Assembly (NCBI GenBank): GCA_963920525.1
Contig: OY986439.1
Location: 27,538,819-27,602,818, forward strand
Source: Dichetophora obliterata
Lineage: Eukaryota; Arthropoda; Insecta; Diptera; Sciomyzidae
Length of the DNA: 64,000 nt
Direction: 5' to 3'
In this document: one piece after another, positions 46,501 through 57,068 of the stretch
How the letters are laid out: each line of letters opens with the position of its first letter
Position numbering within the stretch: the first letter of the stretch is position 1
Program-made: the position numbers and the translations under genes
Notes under the pieces: generated by a model
Databases searched by the model: none
Seen by the model: only the letters and a program-made list of their open reading frames with translations
Told to the model about the DNA's origin: nothing

Positions 46501-46647
46501 AAAAATCTATTTACGAAAGTCCGCACAGCTTTTTTTCAGAATTTGTATATGCTGTAGTGGAGAAAAAGTCTTGAAATTACATGTATTTTACGAATTTCGC
46601 TGAGCCAGACCTCCAAAAAATTCGTCCATGCAAATTGACCCGCCCTA
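43561..46647 (+). mobile_element. DNA transposon, TAGGGCGGGTC ends, 8-bp duplication, apparently intact
   Basis: Inverted repeats of about 310 bp (43561 to ~43870 and ~46340 to 46647) begin TAGGGCGGGTCAA on each strand. An exact 8-bp target duplication GTATATAT flanks them (43553-43560, 46648-46655). The left TIR lacks ~20 bp present in the right. Between them lies one spliced gene on the plus strand (43933-46207). The 8-bp duplication and TAGGG-type end suggest a hAT-related element, but the long TIRs and the protein are unlike typical hAT elements. The mirrored open frames at 43727-43981 and 46254-46469 are just TIR sequence. Confidence 0.9.
43933..46207 (+). CDS. Transposase-like protein of the TAGGGCGGGTC element (734 aa, two exons)
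   Basis: Exon 1 is 43933-45273, the intron 45274-45343 (GTAAAA to TTTTCAG), exon 2 45344-46207. I chose donor GT at 45274 because it keeps the frame into exon 2. The alternative GTAAAT donor at 45293 would not. Features: a Cys cluster STCNCN/DCRC (C133, C135, C142, C144); D302 in AFDGRTDE; D376 in CSDGEPVNTG; CLLHFNELPFRH (405-416); then in exon 2 HARWLT (~505-510), E592 in SSENVLLAM, and a C-terminal SMESREKRPK motif. D302, D376 and E592 are my candidate DDE triad (inference). I recall similar proteins as multi-copy 'uncharacterised' arthropod proteins. The frame is fully open and sits between intact TIRs, so this may be an autonomous copy. Confidence 0.8.
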
Positions 46648-46655
46648 GTATATAT

Positions 46656-47083
46656 ATAATATATATCGTTCTGTCTCCCTGAAGCCGGTGAAATCCTGGC
46701 TTGACAGGGTGGTTACTCGACAAACTAGGTCAACTTCACCAAACCAATTTTCATAAAATAAAGAAAACCAGTTGCGAACGCAGGCACCAAGACAAACTAG
46801 GTCTTATCGGCCACTCATATTAATATATTACAAATCGATCTAACGTAGTGTTTCAAGAGGTAAAAAGACACCAAGACACCACGGTACCGTCAACAAATGT
46901 TGTCACAACCATCTTGAAGATATGAGGCAATTGAAGATCCCAGGTTTAGGTCCATTCAGATTATTTAGATATATTATACACCAAAATTTTCCATTTTACG
47001 CTTAGGTCCATTTAGATTGTTATATTAATGTGTTTACAAATCACCAGATGCATCAGATATATGTTTGAATGAACTTTACATAA
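46656..47083. other. Spacer and presumed 3' UTR of the Jockey/CR1-type element
   Basis: Contains GACAAACTAGGTC words (46718, 46793), then two related 'aggtccattcagattattt' and 'aggtccatttagattgtta' segments (about 46947 and 47005). The second part likely belongs to the 3' region of the minus-strand retrotransposon. No poly(A) or tandem tail could be defined. Confidence 0.4.
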
Positions 47084-49390
47084 TCAACGACGGTACTGCA
47101 GGTAATCTATAATTTTATGTTTGATTGAGTCCATGGATTCACTTAAGGATATAACATCAGATACAAAATTAAAATCACCGCAAGCGCTTCTAAGAGGTTC
47201 ATTTTGCAAATAATTAGTTCTACAAAAGTTCATGTGGAGTAACTCAAAAGATCTTCTAGGACGAAGAGGAATATTAAAATATATTTTACTCAATAAATAT
47301 GGACTGTTTACATAGCCATGTAAAAGTTTTATAATCCAACAAGCATTTATCATAATTCTCCGATTTTTTAAAGAAGGAAGATTTAAGAGTTGTAACCGAT
47401 ATTCATAAGGTGGTAAGTGAAAATCAGTATTACAATAAAGATAGCTTAAGCAAAACAAAAGAAATTGTTTCTGCACTGATTCAATGTCGTCTATGTAACA
47501 ACCGTATCTTGGGCACCAAACAACTGAAGCGTATTCTAAGATAGGCCGCACTAGGGAAGTGAATAAGGTTTTCGTTATGAAAGGATCATTAAACTCTTTT
47601 GCCCAACGTTTAATAAATCCTAAAGTACTATTTGCTCTATTTATTATTTTATTTACATGAATATTAAAGCGTAGTTTAGGATCCATTGTAACTCCAAGAT
47701 CATTGAAGCTATCTAAGGACTCCAATGGATAACCACAAATTTTGAAGGTACATTTAATTGGTGGTTTGCGCGAGAAAGACATATGCTTGCATTTCTTCAT
47801 GTTGAGGTTCATACGGTTCGTTTTGCACCAGTTATGAAGATGATCTATGTCGGCTTGCAAAAATACAGCGTCATTATCATTTTTAAAAGAAAGGAAGAGT
47901 TTGACGTCGTCAGCAAACATTAAGATGCTGGAATGCATTATGAGAGATGGCAAATCGTTTATAAAAAGTAGAAACAGAAGAGGCCCAAGATGACTTCCTT
48001 GAGGTACTCCTGAAGTAACAGGAAACTCGTGTGATTTCTTGAGCTTAAAAAGAACAGATTGTGTTCTATTGCTTAAGTAAGATTCAATCCACTTTACCAA
48101 CGGTATAGGAAATCCAACAAGATGTAATTTTAAGATCAGTAGTTTGTGATTTACAACGTCAAAAGCTTTGCTAAAATCCGTGTAAATAACATCAGTCTGC
48201 ATGCCTTTTCCAAAGTTTTCTATAGTTTTTGATGTAAATTCGAGAAGGTTAGTAACAGTGGATTTTCCAGAAAGGAATCCATGTTGGAAAGGAGACATTA
48301 AAGATTTAACGCTATGCGATAGTCGTGATGTAACAATTGCCTCTAAAAGTTTAGGCAAAGCGCTCAATTTTGCGATGCCACGGTAGTTATCAATTAAAGA
48401 CCTATTTCCGGATTTATACAGCGGAATGATAAATGAATGCTTCCAGGCTACAAAAAAATAGCAGGATTTTAATGATGAAGTAAATAGTAAAGAGATTGGA
48501 GTTACTAATTCTTCACAGCAGTATTTTAATATACACGAAGGTATGTTATCAGGACCACTTTTATATGATGTTTTAATATTTTTTAAAAATGATAAGACTG
48601 TGTTTGTGTCAATTATTGGGAAATATATATCCCCAGATTGAATATTGAAAGGATAACTTAAATAATCATAGGACGATGATGAATAAGTCGACTTGAGAAA
48701 GTCAGCAAAAAGATTGCAAATACTATTATCATTATCGGACTCAACCGAATTATACTTCATAAAAGAAGGATAGGAATCAATCTTGCGTTTTGTGTTAACA
48801 AAGTTCCAGAAGGATTTAGCATCAGATTTGATGTTTAATTTTACTTTTGTTAAGTAGGTATTATAGGATTGTTTGCATAACTGTTGATAACTGTATTTAA
48901 TCGAGGTATAGCATCCAAAATCACATATGTTATGTGTTTTTTGATATTTTTTATAGTATTTAGATTTCAAATTCCTCATTTTTCTTAATTCATTTGTATA
49001 CCATACCGGACCCGATGTCAAGGAGGCTTTCCTTTGCGGAACAGCTTTAAGAAAACAATCATTGAGCGTTCTATTAAACGCATATACCGCATCATCAAGA
49101 CTCTGAGAAGATAAACTATTTGTATTAATATTTAGAATAGAATTCCAGTTTATATTAGACAAGTTATTCTTCAAAATCACGTAGTTTGTTTTTTTAAAGT
49201 TAAACTCAAAAGGTGGTTGAGAATCAGAATACTGCGCAGATGGTTTTGGAAAATTTAAAATAATTTCTAATGTTGGATGATGAGAATCTTCGGGTGTAAC
49301 CAGAGGATCTGATTTAGACACAGAAGCGATATTGCTGTCATCAAAAAAGTATATATAATACAGTATATTGAAATACAGCTTTTTAGACAA
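47084..49390 (-). CDS. Reverse transcriptase of a Jockey/CR1-group retrotransposon (768 aa, 5' truncated)
   Basis: An open frame encodes the polymerase of a poly-cistronic-type non-LTR element. The N-terminus (about 24-48: LVTPEDSHHPTLEIIL) is the very end of an endonuclease domain, so the copy is 5' truncated and the apparent start methionine is probably in flanking DNA. RT motifs in order: PLYKSGNRSLIDNYRGI (324-339), FQHGFLSGKST (368-378), YTDFSKAFDVVNH (403-415), SGVPQGSHLGPLLF (460-473), MFADD (491-495), then a thumb/C-terminal region with LRPRRSFELL. No internal stop over 768 residues suggests a recent insertion. No RNase H is seen. The clade (Jockey/CR1 versus relatives) is inferred from YTDFSKAFD and GVPQGS. 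Confidence 0.88.
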   Translation of the reverse strand: MSKKLYFNILYYIYFFDDSNIASVSKSDPLVTPEDSHHPTLEIILNFPKPSAQYSDSQPPFEFNFKKTNYVILKNNLSNINWNSILNINTNSLSSQSLDDAVYAFNRTLNDCFLKAVPQRKASLTSGPVWYTNELRKMRNLKSKYYKKYQKTHNICDFGCYTSIKYSYQQLCKQSYNTYLTKVKLNIKSDAKSFWNFVNTKRKIDSYPSFMKYNSVESDNDNSICNLFADFLKSTYSSSSYDYLSYPFNIQSGDIYFPIIDTNTVLSFLKNIKTSYKSGPDNIPSCILKYCCEELVTPISLLFTSSLKSCYFFVAWKHSFIIPLYKSGNRSLIDNYRGIAKLSALPKLLEAIVTSRLSHSVKSLMSPFQHGFLSGKSTVTNLLEFTSKTIENFGKGMQTDVIYTDFSKAFDVVNHKLLILKLHLVGFPIPLVKWIESYLSNRTQSVLFKLKKSHEFPVTSGVPQGSHLGPLLFLLFINDLPSLIMHSSILMFADDVKLFLSFKNDNDAVFLQADIDHLHNWCKTNRMNLNMKKCKHMSFSRKPPIKCTFKICGYPLESLDSFNDLGVTMDPKLRFNIHVNKIINRANSTLGFIKRWAKEFNDPFITKTLFTSLVRPILEYASVVWCPRYGCYIDDIESVQKQFLLFCLSYLYCNTDFHLPPYEYRLQLLNLPSLKNRRIMINACWIIKLLHGYVNSPYLLSKIYFNIPLRPRRSFELLHMNFCRTNYLQNEPLRSACGDFNFVSDVISLSESMDSIKHKIIDYLQYRR

Positions 49391-49599
49391 ACAATATTTT
49401 AAAAATACTGTAAAAATTGCAGAATTTTAACAATACAGACTTTTGACAGGTAGAAAACTGACCTGCTCTCATTTATATTAACAAGATAGTTCCATATCAA
49501 TTTTTATTTTAATTGGATAAGAAAAGAAATAGGTAATAACATAATCGTTTTTACTAAGCATAGTTTGTTTCAAGGCGCAAAGACAATTAACCTGAGTTA
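49391..49599. other. Short spacer
   Basis: AT-rich DNA between the retrotransposon and the MITE at 49600. Nothing recognised. Confidence 0.35.
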
Positions 49600-49809
49600 T
49601 GCTTGGTTTTGACTATGTCATTTTTATGACGACACAAAATTTTATCACCTAAAATATCACCTTAATAAAGCTCTAGAACATTTTCTGAGTTTAACATTTT
49701 CTAAATTATTTTTAATTTTCAAAGATTGCCAAAGTTACAAAAAAATGTTGCTCTTTTCAATCTGATTGACAACAACTGACCACTGAAAATGACATAGTGA
49801 AAACCAAGC
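49600..49809. mobile_element. 210-bp MITE, TGCTTGGTTTT ends, TTA duplication
   Basis: Ends TGCTTGGTTTTGACTATGTC (49600) and, complemented, TGCTTGGTTTTCACTATGTC (49809) are inverted, and the arms continue to CATTTT. TTA lies on each side (49597-49599, 49810-49812). Non-coding. The 3-bp duplication allows a PIF/Harbinger- or CMC-type origin. Confidence 0.75.
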
Positions 49810-49865
49810 ATTAGAAGTTAGAAGATTTACAGCCCTGTTCTGGCAAAGTATCAATTGTTGCCCAT

Positions 49866-50062
49866 TATTTTAAATATATCTATGTGTTTGCTGTAATTTT
49901 TTCATTTCAAAACAAAATTTGAAGCTTCAAAAATTAAATTTTTTAATGAAAAGCAGATGACAGTTTTTATCAAAATTTATTATTTTTTATCTTCCAATTT
50001 TGTTTTGAAATCAAAAGATTGCAACAAACACATAGAAATATTGAAAATACTGCTATATTGTT
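49866..50062. mobile_element. ~195-bp foldback/MITE
   Basis: Left arm TCTATGTGTTTGCTGTAATT followed by TCATTTCAAAACAAAATTTG is complementary, with few mismatches, to the right arm CAAAATTGG/CAAAACAAAATT and AACAAACACATAGA. Arms are about 60-80 bp, with an AT-rich loop. No coding capacity. The ends and target duplication are not fixed. Confidence 0.6.
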
Positions 50063-51100
50063 AAATATTAATAATAAATAATAAATAATAAAATATTGCT
50101 AAAAATTTATTGACAACTTGTTATAAATGAATAGGTTTTTTCTTACGAATATTTGCATTAGAAAAATATTTGAAGTAACACTAATCAAAGTCCATTGAAA
50201 GTACAATTTTAAAATGTTTGTTTTACTGGTTCTAGCACTATCTTTGATGATTTAATTAGATTTGATAGCAAATTCGTACGTATTATTTTCATTTTACTTT
50301 TAAGCTCTTTGTTCGAACTTGAAAACATTATCTAGTTTAAAAAAAAAAAAAATCTCTAAGAGGTTTAAAAAACAAAATGTTAATGAACAATCACACCCTT
50401 TGAATGGAAATGACCAAGCTGTTCTCTTAAAATACTTAAGTGTTTTCTGGTGAAATTTGAAACAATGTCATTTCACATGAGTATCAATACACTTGTACTT
50501 TATCTTTCAACAGCCGATGACAAATTTTGTCTACAGTTGATAGTTTATCAACAGAGGACTACAAAAAGTATGCCAAGTTTCAATTTGTTTATGCTTTAGT
50601 ATATATTTGCTTATGTTTTTGAACTAATAATCTTCATGGAGCAAAAAAAATTATTCGCATATCGCAAGTGTTTGGGCTCAAAAATGTTGGGGACTTTTGT
50701 AAACAAACGATTATGTCTGAAATCTAGATTATTAAAAAAACGATGCGAGTATTGAGATTATTTTAAAGTCTTTAAAAAAGCATAACTCTATAAGTATCTA
50801 TGTCTAGTCATAGGTATCGCAAATATACATAGGTCATTATGGTTATAATAATTATGATAATTTCACACTAAGACACGCGAATGAAAAGCACTCAACGCTG
50901 TCCCGGACTTAAAAAAGTGATCAAGGCTTATCGCCGATATCAGTTACTAGCTAGAAAAAAAGCTATCTATCTATCGCAAGCACCTGCAATAAAATAAGAG
51001 CATACAAAATATAGACACTAAATCGCAAAAAAAAAACCAACTGCAACACATTTTATTGATATGAGCGCCCACTAAGGTGCTATAGAGTCTGATGGCAATA
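50063..51100. other. AT-rich intergenic region upstream of the EcKinase-like gene
   Basis: No ORF of note. From about 50880 the composition becomes more mixed ('actcaacgctgtcccggac'), suggesting decayed coding or regulatory DNA. I cannot identify a core promoter. Confidence 0.4.
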
Positions 51101-51273
51101 GCTATAAGCTTTCGGCTGTGACACTCGAGCCAACAAGCGCCAAGTGCTCTTCAACAACGAAGGCAAAATCAACCAGATAACCGATGTCCGAAGGTACGCA
51201 CTTTGCTATGAATTCTGGCGATCGTTAGCTGTTGATGAGGCTACCAAGAAATGGAAACATTCGTATAACTAGA
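51085..51273 (+). pseudogene. Coding-like remnant upstream of the EcKinase-like gene
   Basis: The plus strand reads DGNSYKLSAVTLEPTSAK (about 51091-51147). After a one-base shift it reads VLFNNEGKINQITDVRRYAL and then CYEFWRSLAVDEATKKWKH, ending at TAG near 51273. Composition and codon pattern look coding, unlike the surroundings. I do not recognise the family. It could be the broken end of an upstream gene or a terminal exon with its own splice site, lying ~195 bp before the EcKinase start codon. Confidence 0.35.
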
Positions 51274-51466
51274 ACAATTTTATCGAGCCTGTTCACAGTT
51301 CTTAATTAGACGTGTTTGAACGAGGATCGTATTTATTAATCACCATTATTATATATTACAATATAAGGATTAACAAGCATCGATATTTACAAGGAAGATA
51401 TTTAATTTGGAATTTATAAGACGAACATATATAATATTATTTCAAAAAATTGAGACCTAAGACACC

Positions 51467-51825
51467 ATGAAGCTCCATGAGACCCACACTGAACCACCAA
51501 AGTATCTGAACGAGCAGTTCTTTAAGGCTGCCTTGGAGGATGGTCTACGCGATATGCGCGTTGACATAAAGAAGATTATTTTTGCCGAATCTAATGGTGG
51601 CGGTGAAAATTATTGCAGTAAAATATATCGTGCCAGAGCATTGTATCGCAGCAGCAAACGTCAGCTGGACGAGGAGTTGGCTCTGATTGTCAAGAGTATC
51701 GCCATAACACCAGCGACGCAGTTTCTCGAGGAATTGGCAGTGTATCTGCGCGAAAAAATCTTTTACTACGATGTTTTGGGCCGCTTGGAAGTTCTGATTG
51801 GAGATGGCTCGAAATTTGGTGCCAA
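51467..51825 (+). CDS. EcKinase-like gene, exon 1 (N-terminal part)
   Basis: Encodes the first ~120 residues of a protein of the insect ecdysteroid-kinase-like (EcKinase/CHK-like) family, enzymes related to choline/aminoglycoside kinases that are thought to phosphorylate ecdysteroids or small toxins in the cytosol. Visible signs: PKYLNEQFFKAALEDGL near the start, a glycine-bearing loop ESNGGGENYCSKIYRARALY (41-60), the ATP-lysine strand LALIVKS (71-77) and FLEELAVYLREKIFYYDVL. The start ATG is preceded by GACACC, a good eukaryotic context. The exon ends at 51825 in GCCAA with donor GTAAGT, phase 2. The catalytic HGD and DxD motifs of the family lie in later exons outside the window. No gene symbol can be assigned. 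Confidence 0.85.
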
Positions 51826-52040
51826 GTAAGTTTATGTATATGATGCTCAAGAAAAACCATTTGGGTTCAATAGAATAGAATGTGAAAAAATTTCCGTAAT
51901 GAATCCTTACATTAGGATTATCCCTTTAGTTCAATCTAAATAGTTGTTTTTTTAAATATTCAAAATTTATGCATGTTCCAAATTGTAAAACCGACAAATT
52001 TAACTATTATCCTGTGATTCTCTTAAATATATTCTTAAAC

Positions 52041-52812
52041 ATATGGGCATTTCCACAGACAAGTCTAACGTGACCAAGAAGTTGAAACTTATTAAAAACT
52101 TATTATTTTATGATATTATCTAAGAGAAACATTTAAATTTTACTAATTCAAGCAATTAAAACATAAATTCATTTACTGTGATGATAAAATCGTCTGCACT
52201 GTTTCACAAATGCCATTTTTCTTTTTCGTAAATGTTTAGTAAATGTTTCGTAAGCCTTTGTGTTTTAAGTAATAATGAAAGGCATTGGCTAGAGATAATG
52301 AAAGAATGATTGAGGCAAGGAGAGGACAATAAATTCAATTTATTTTTTAATTACTAAATTACATAATTACTTAACTACCTAATTACTTAATTACCCATTT
52401 GATTAACAATGGAAATGGTTAAGTAACGTAGCGCCAGTAACGTAACGCCATATTAAAAAAAAACCAGAGAAGATCTTTAAATTTGATCACTTGGAAAATG
52501 AATTTATATTATTTCAACTTCTAAAAAAGTTGCATACAAAAAGTCTTGTTCAATTCAGCGAGTTTTGCAAATTTTCTAATCCAATTCAAAAATCACTTCC
52601 GTTTCTTGTAACGTAACGCCAGCACATATTTGTGTTTATATTTTTAAATCCTTGGAGTAGAATGTTGTCATTGTTTTTACTCAATATAGTGCTACTTTAT
52701 TACTACGCACATATAAAAAAATCTTTTTAAAAATTAGACTTTTTCATTTTTTTTTTTAAATATTTCTTGATACAACAAACCGTCCGTAACGCCAGTTTGG
52801 AAATGCCCATAT
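52041..52812. mobile_element. 772-bp TIR element, ATATGGGCATTTCCA ends, copy 1
   Basis: Perfect 15-bp TIRs: ATATGGGCATTTCCA at 52041 and TGGAAATGCCCATAT ending at 52812. The left ~330 bp closely match the copy at 53632. The right half differs and carries repeated GTAACG(TA)GCGCCAG/GTAACGCCAG words at about 52422-52450, 52609 and 52786, likely subterminal binding motifs. No coding capacity. Confidence 0.8.
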
Positions 52813-53631
52813 GTAAATAATTTATTTTGAGTATTTTTTTTTTTTGTAAATTTTGGTTATTAAATGATTTCCCATTTTTTTTAACAGGAAAACTGATCGT
52901 GATTACCTTTGCAAAAATATTTTTTTCATAGAGCACTTAAAAATAAACCAGTGTTTAGTGTAAATAAACCCTTAAATAATTTTTTGTAATTTTTTTTTTA
53001 TAGTTTGTCCTTAAATTAATTTTTTTATAATTTTTTTATACAAGAAACCGACACTGAAATAATTTTTTAATGATTTATTTTTATATTTTATCCTGAACTA
53101 GTTTTGACGTTTTTTATCAAAATATGACAATCGTGATTATCTTTGACAAAAATATTTAAAAAAAATAAAGAATTATTTTATGAATTTTCTTAAAACATTG
53201 TCCTGAAATAATTGTGATGATTTCTCTTCTCGATCACGATCATGATTAATTTTTGAAAGTATTTTTTCTCTTGGTCAAGACAGCAAGATACTTAAATTTT
53301 ATTTTAATAATTTTCTTTTGAATTTTGCGTTTAAATAATCTTGATGCTTTTTTTGCCTGATTACCACGATCATGATTATATTTCAGAAAGTATTTGTTTC
53401 TAGTACACTTAAAAAAAAAAATGTAAATAACACTGGCTTACAAATTTCGAAAAATCGTTTATACAGTCAATGCCATTATCCATTTCTAATGTTTAATTGG
53501 TCGGTGATAATGTGAAAATGTCTTTATTTTTTTGTCAAAACGTTTTTGAGATATTGCACACTGTAGTTTTTTTGACAAAAAAAAGAGGGTTCTACTTAAT
53601 TGCATATATCTTCAGAAACAACAATAATAAT
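52813..53631. other. AT-rich intronic spacer
   Basis: Contains several imperfect repeats of a ~110-bp unit with 'aattttttataattttt' and 'atcacgatcatgattat' text (about 52960-53400). Otherwise nothing recognised. Confidence 0.4.
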
Positions 53632-54403
53632 ATATGGGCATTTCCATAGAAAAGTCTACCGTGACCAAAAACTTAAGACTTATTAAAAACTTTTCATTTT
53701 ATAATATTATTAAGAGTAACATTTTAATTTTATTAATTCAAGAAATTTCTATATAAATTCATTAACCATTACGATCAAATCGACTGCAGTGTTTCACAAA
53801 AGAAGTTTCCTTTTTCGTAAATGTTTAGTAAATGTTTCGTAAAATTTTTGTTTTAGTAAAAATGGAAGGCATTGGCTAAAGATAATAGAAAAATGGTTGA
53901 GGCAAGAAGAGGACAATATGTTATTCTGCTTGTTAATTACTAAATTACATAATTAACTACTTCATCACCCAATTTAAATTAAAGGAAATTTTGTTGCGTT
54001 GGTTATGTCGCGTGAGTTACGGAAAATATTTTTTGGAAACTCAATATATTCTTAAATAAGCAAAGTCCATAGGTAAAGTGGGTTTATTATGATACTTCAC
54101 TGTTTTCCTATTATTTAAAAATTAAAAACACAACAAATTATGTGGGAAAATTCGCTGAGTTTATACAATCTAAACATGCTTATAAAACACACTTCCTTTT
54201 TTTGTCGCGTAGCTACGCTCATATTTACCACTGCCATTCTTAATTAGTTACACGAACGATAATTTTGATAGATCATACCATTACTATGTCTTGTTAGACA
54301 TATGTACATAAGAATTTTTTTTACATTTATAACATAAACTTCAGAGAAAATGAACCTTTAAGTCGTACGCATGTCGCGTGAGTCACGATGAAAATGCCCA
54401 TAT
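53632..54403. mobile_element. 772-bp TIR element, ATATGGGCATTT ends, copy 2
   Basis: Starts ATATGGGCATTTCCA at 53632 and ends with AAATGCCCATAT at 54403. The left half matches copy 1 (52041). The right half instead contains TGTCGCGTGAGTTACG-type words at about 54006, 54220 (GTCGCGTAGCTACGC) and 54372. The last of these resembles the TIR of the neighbouring element at 54399-56300. Non-coding. Confidence 0.75.
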
Positions 54404-56300
54404 ATCGTCGCTCGCGTGACAAACTGTCGTAACCCACACTTTTCTTAAAATTGAGTTAATACCACTATAACACTTCTTATGCAAGTCCTCACTTTTCCTC
54501 AAAGTGTTATGGTCATACTTGTCATAGTTAAGCGGAAAACGCACATGTCTAAAGGTCGTAACCAACAAAGTATTAAAAATAAAATTTTTACATACATAGC
54601 AGTAACCCACAAATTTTAGAAATTTATGCTTTTGGGAGCCAAAAAGCTTGTGATTTTAATAGATTGTAACCTCAGTTATGTTTACAGATTGAAAAGCACT
54701 AAAGCTAACTACTGCAATTATTTCAATGATTTAGTCAAATTGGCATTTTCAATAATTTTAATTTTTTTTAAAGTTTTTCAGTGCACTTTGTTTGTACTGC
54801 ATATTGGTTCGAATTTTCTTAGAGATTTATATAAAAGGTTAGCGGCTGTTAATATTTGTTATTATATATAAAGGTAAGAAGATTCGCATTAAATTTATTA
54901 TGATTTGGAATAGTTTGATTTTTGAAAATAGAGACATTATAGAAAATGAACAACCAGCTATTATCAGACAGGTCATCAGACCAAGAACCCCTCATAAATG
55001 TTGGCGAGAGGGAAAAATCCCGTGCATCACGTACTGCTCAATTTTGCGAAGTGCTTGGATGTGGAGCGAAAGTATTTAGTTCCTGCTTCACATGTCATGT
55101 GAATCATTTTATGGGTAACATATCCTGTGATGCTCATGAACTGCCATCAGTTCAAAAATCGCTTCTGAATTTTTCTTAGCTCACCCGGAGGACTTTGCAC
55201 TTGAAGTTTCCAAAAAAAGAAAATAAAAACAAGGTAACAAATTTTTGGATGTTCACGATCTTGTTGCATTGTTGCAAATGCATTTTTGCAAGGGAAGATG
55301 ATACTGAGCACACCTTTAATATTATGATGTTGTAAATGATTTTGCAATAACTGTTTTTTGTTTACATTATTTTGATCATCAATTTTTAAAATTATTAAGA
55401 TAGTTAAATGCAATATTGTACGAGTAAATAAGAGCCTCCTCTCTTCCTCTGTTTTTTTTGTTGGTATTTTCCCCTTTAATTTTCCTTTTTAAAAATCCCT
55501 AAATTCCTTTAGTACCTTTTTTATATTATAAATTAAAGTTTTTGCCGCTAAAATTTTAAAAAATAAAATCAACTGTTCAATAAGCACTGTTCAGAAAGTA
55601 TCAATGACTGTGTTTAATACAAAATGAAGATATTCGTTTACCATAGCGTTATGCAATACGTTTTGTTTAATATGCATAAATGTTGCAAATGCATATCAAT
55701 GCTTTTTGTTTTTGTAGAAGCTGCTAATTTTCCATTTGCAACGATGCAAAAAGATCGTGAACTGGCCTATTTTGTTTTTGCTTTTGTCACTTTATACATA
55801 GCCTTTTCTTTATACATAGCCATTTGTTTGCATTTATTATTAAATCTACTTTATTTTACATTACATTATGAACCTACATTAATTTAACTGTTTGCAATGT
55901 GAATTTTTGGCACTTGTTTTTGTTGCTTAAAAAAAAATTAATATATGTATATATAAAGCAATATTAAATAAAAAACACATTGTTGCTTTAATTAATTTTT
56001 CATATAAAAAATGTGGTTTACGACGCCTAAAAATTCTTAAAAAGCCAAAATAAAATATTCACAAACCGACGTTTGTGTTAAATTAGTTACTACAGTTTCT
56101 AGAAAATACTTGGCTAAATTTTTTTTTATACAAATCTAGACACTACAATGACGTATCCAAACTATTTAATAAGTTTGATTTTAAAGTGTTCACGTGGTCA
56201 AAATAATTGGTGAAACAGTGACCGAAACAGAAAAAACGTTCCCCTGAAAAATTTTAAAAATGTGGGTTACGACAGATTGTCACGCGAGCGACGATATATG
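54399..56300. mobile_element. 1.9-kb TIR element, CATATATCGTCGCTCGCGTG ends
   Basis: TIRs of about 40 bp with one mismatch: CATATATCGTCGCTCGCGTG followed by ACAAACTGTCGTAACCCACA at 54399, and the complement ending at 56300. Words like GTCGTAAC(C)(A/C)ACA recur inside (about 54430, 54550, 54603, 56014, 56270). It abuts the preceding element directly. Short frames inside (54626-54871, 54946-55179, 55624-55887) have no recognisable domain, so I cannot name a transposase. Confidence 0.75.
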
Positions 56301-57068
56301 TATGTTTTATTGAATTATATTAAAAATCCAATAATTCCAATGTTTAATTTACTTTTAGTTATATTATATTATCTTATCCTTAAAAATACATACACTGATA
56401 TCCATTTAATGTCCTATATAATATGCTTTCTGAATTAAAGTATTATTTTTTTATTAATCATGTATTTTTTAACAAAACACTTTTAATGAAGTGCGGTTAT
56501 AATTTTGCAACAGAGGTATTTTTTGTATGTACAAATATACATTTTCTCTTCTAATGCTGTTGTTCGTTATCAGGGTTGCCAACATATTTTTTTTCTTTTT
56601 CCCGCAGTGGTTCTCAAAATTTCCCGATTTTAAAAATTTTAATGAATTTATTTATCGATTTTTTTAACTTAGAGATAGCCACTTTTTTAAAAAACCTAGT
56701 TTTCGGATAACCGGTTTTTAAAATTTCGGTTTTCCACCGAAAATAAAAACTGAAGAAAAACACCAGTTTATAAGGAAACTTTTTTTGCATCTTTACCGAG
56801 TGTATGTTTTGCAGATGTTCGTGCAAGTTTAAAGTGCCACCTCCTATTTTTAACCTTTTAGTGCAGAGGTTAAACTCTGCCAAGCCATTCTACACTTTTT
56901 CAAATATCGCCACACTTTACTCTTCACTTGCGCTTCGAAGTCCATATTTTGTTCTATTTTTTGCAAACTTGCAAAGTTTATTCACCATCGCCGCCTTTTT
57001 GTCAGGGTTGCAGGTTGAAAGTTTTTGACATTCGGTGTCCATCGGTGGAAATTTATAAAAAACCGATC
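56301..57068. other. Intronic spacer
   Basis: AT-rich. The segment 56790-57010 is less AT-rich ('gttcgtgcaagtttaaagtgcc', 'gcgcttcgaagtccat') and may be decayed repeat DNA. No gene recognised. Confidence 0.35.

Noticed and set aside
54946..55179. 77-residue frame as a small transposase or zinc-finger gene
   Set aside because: Several cysteines occur, but there is no regular spacing, no second exon and no homologous copy in the window.
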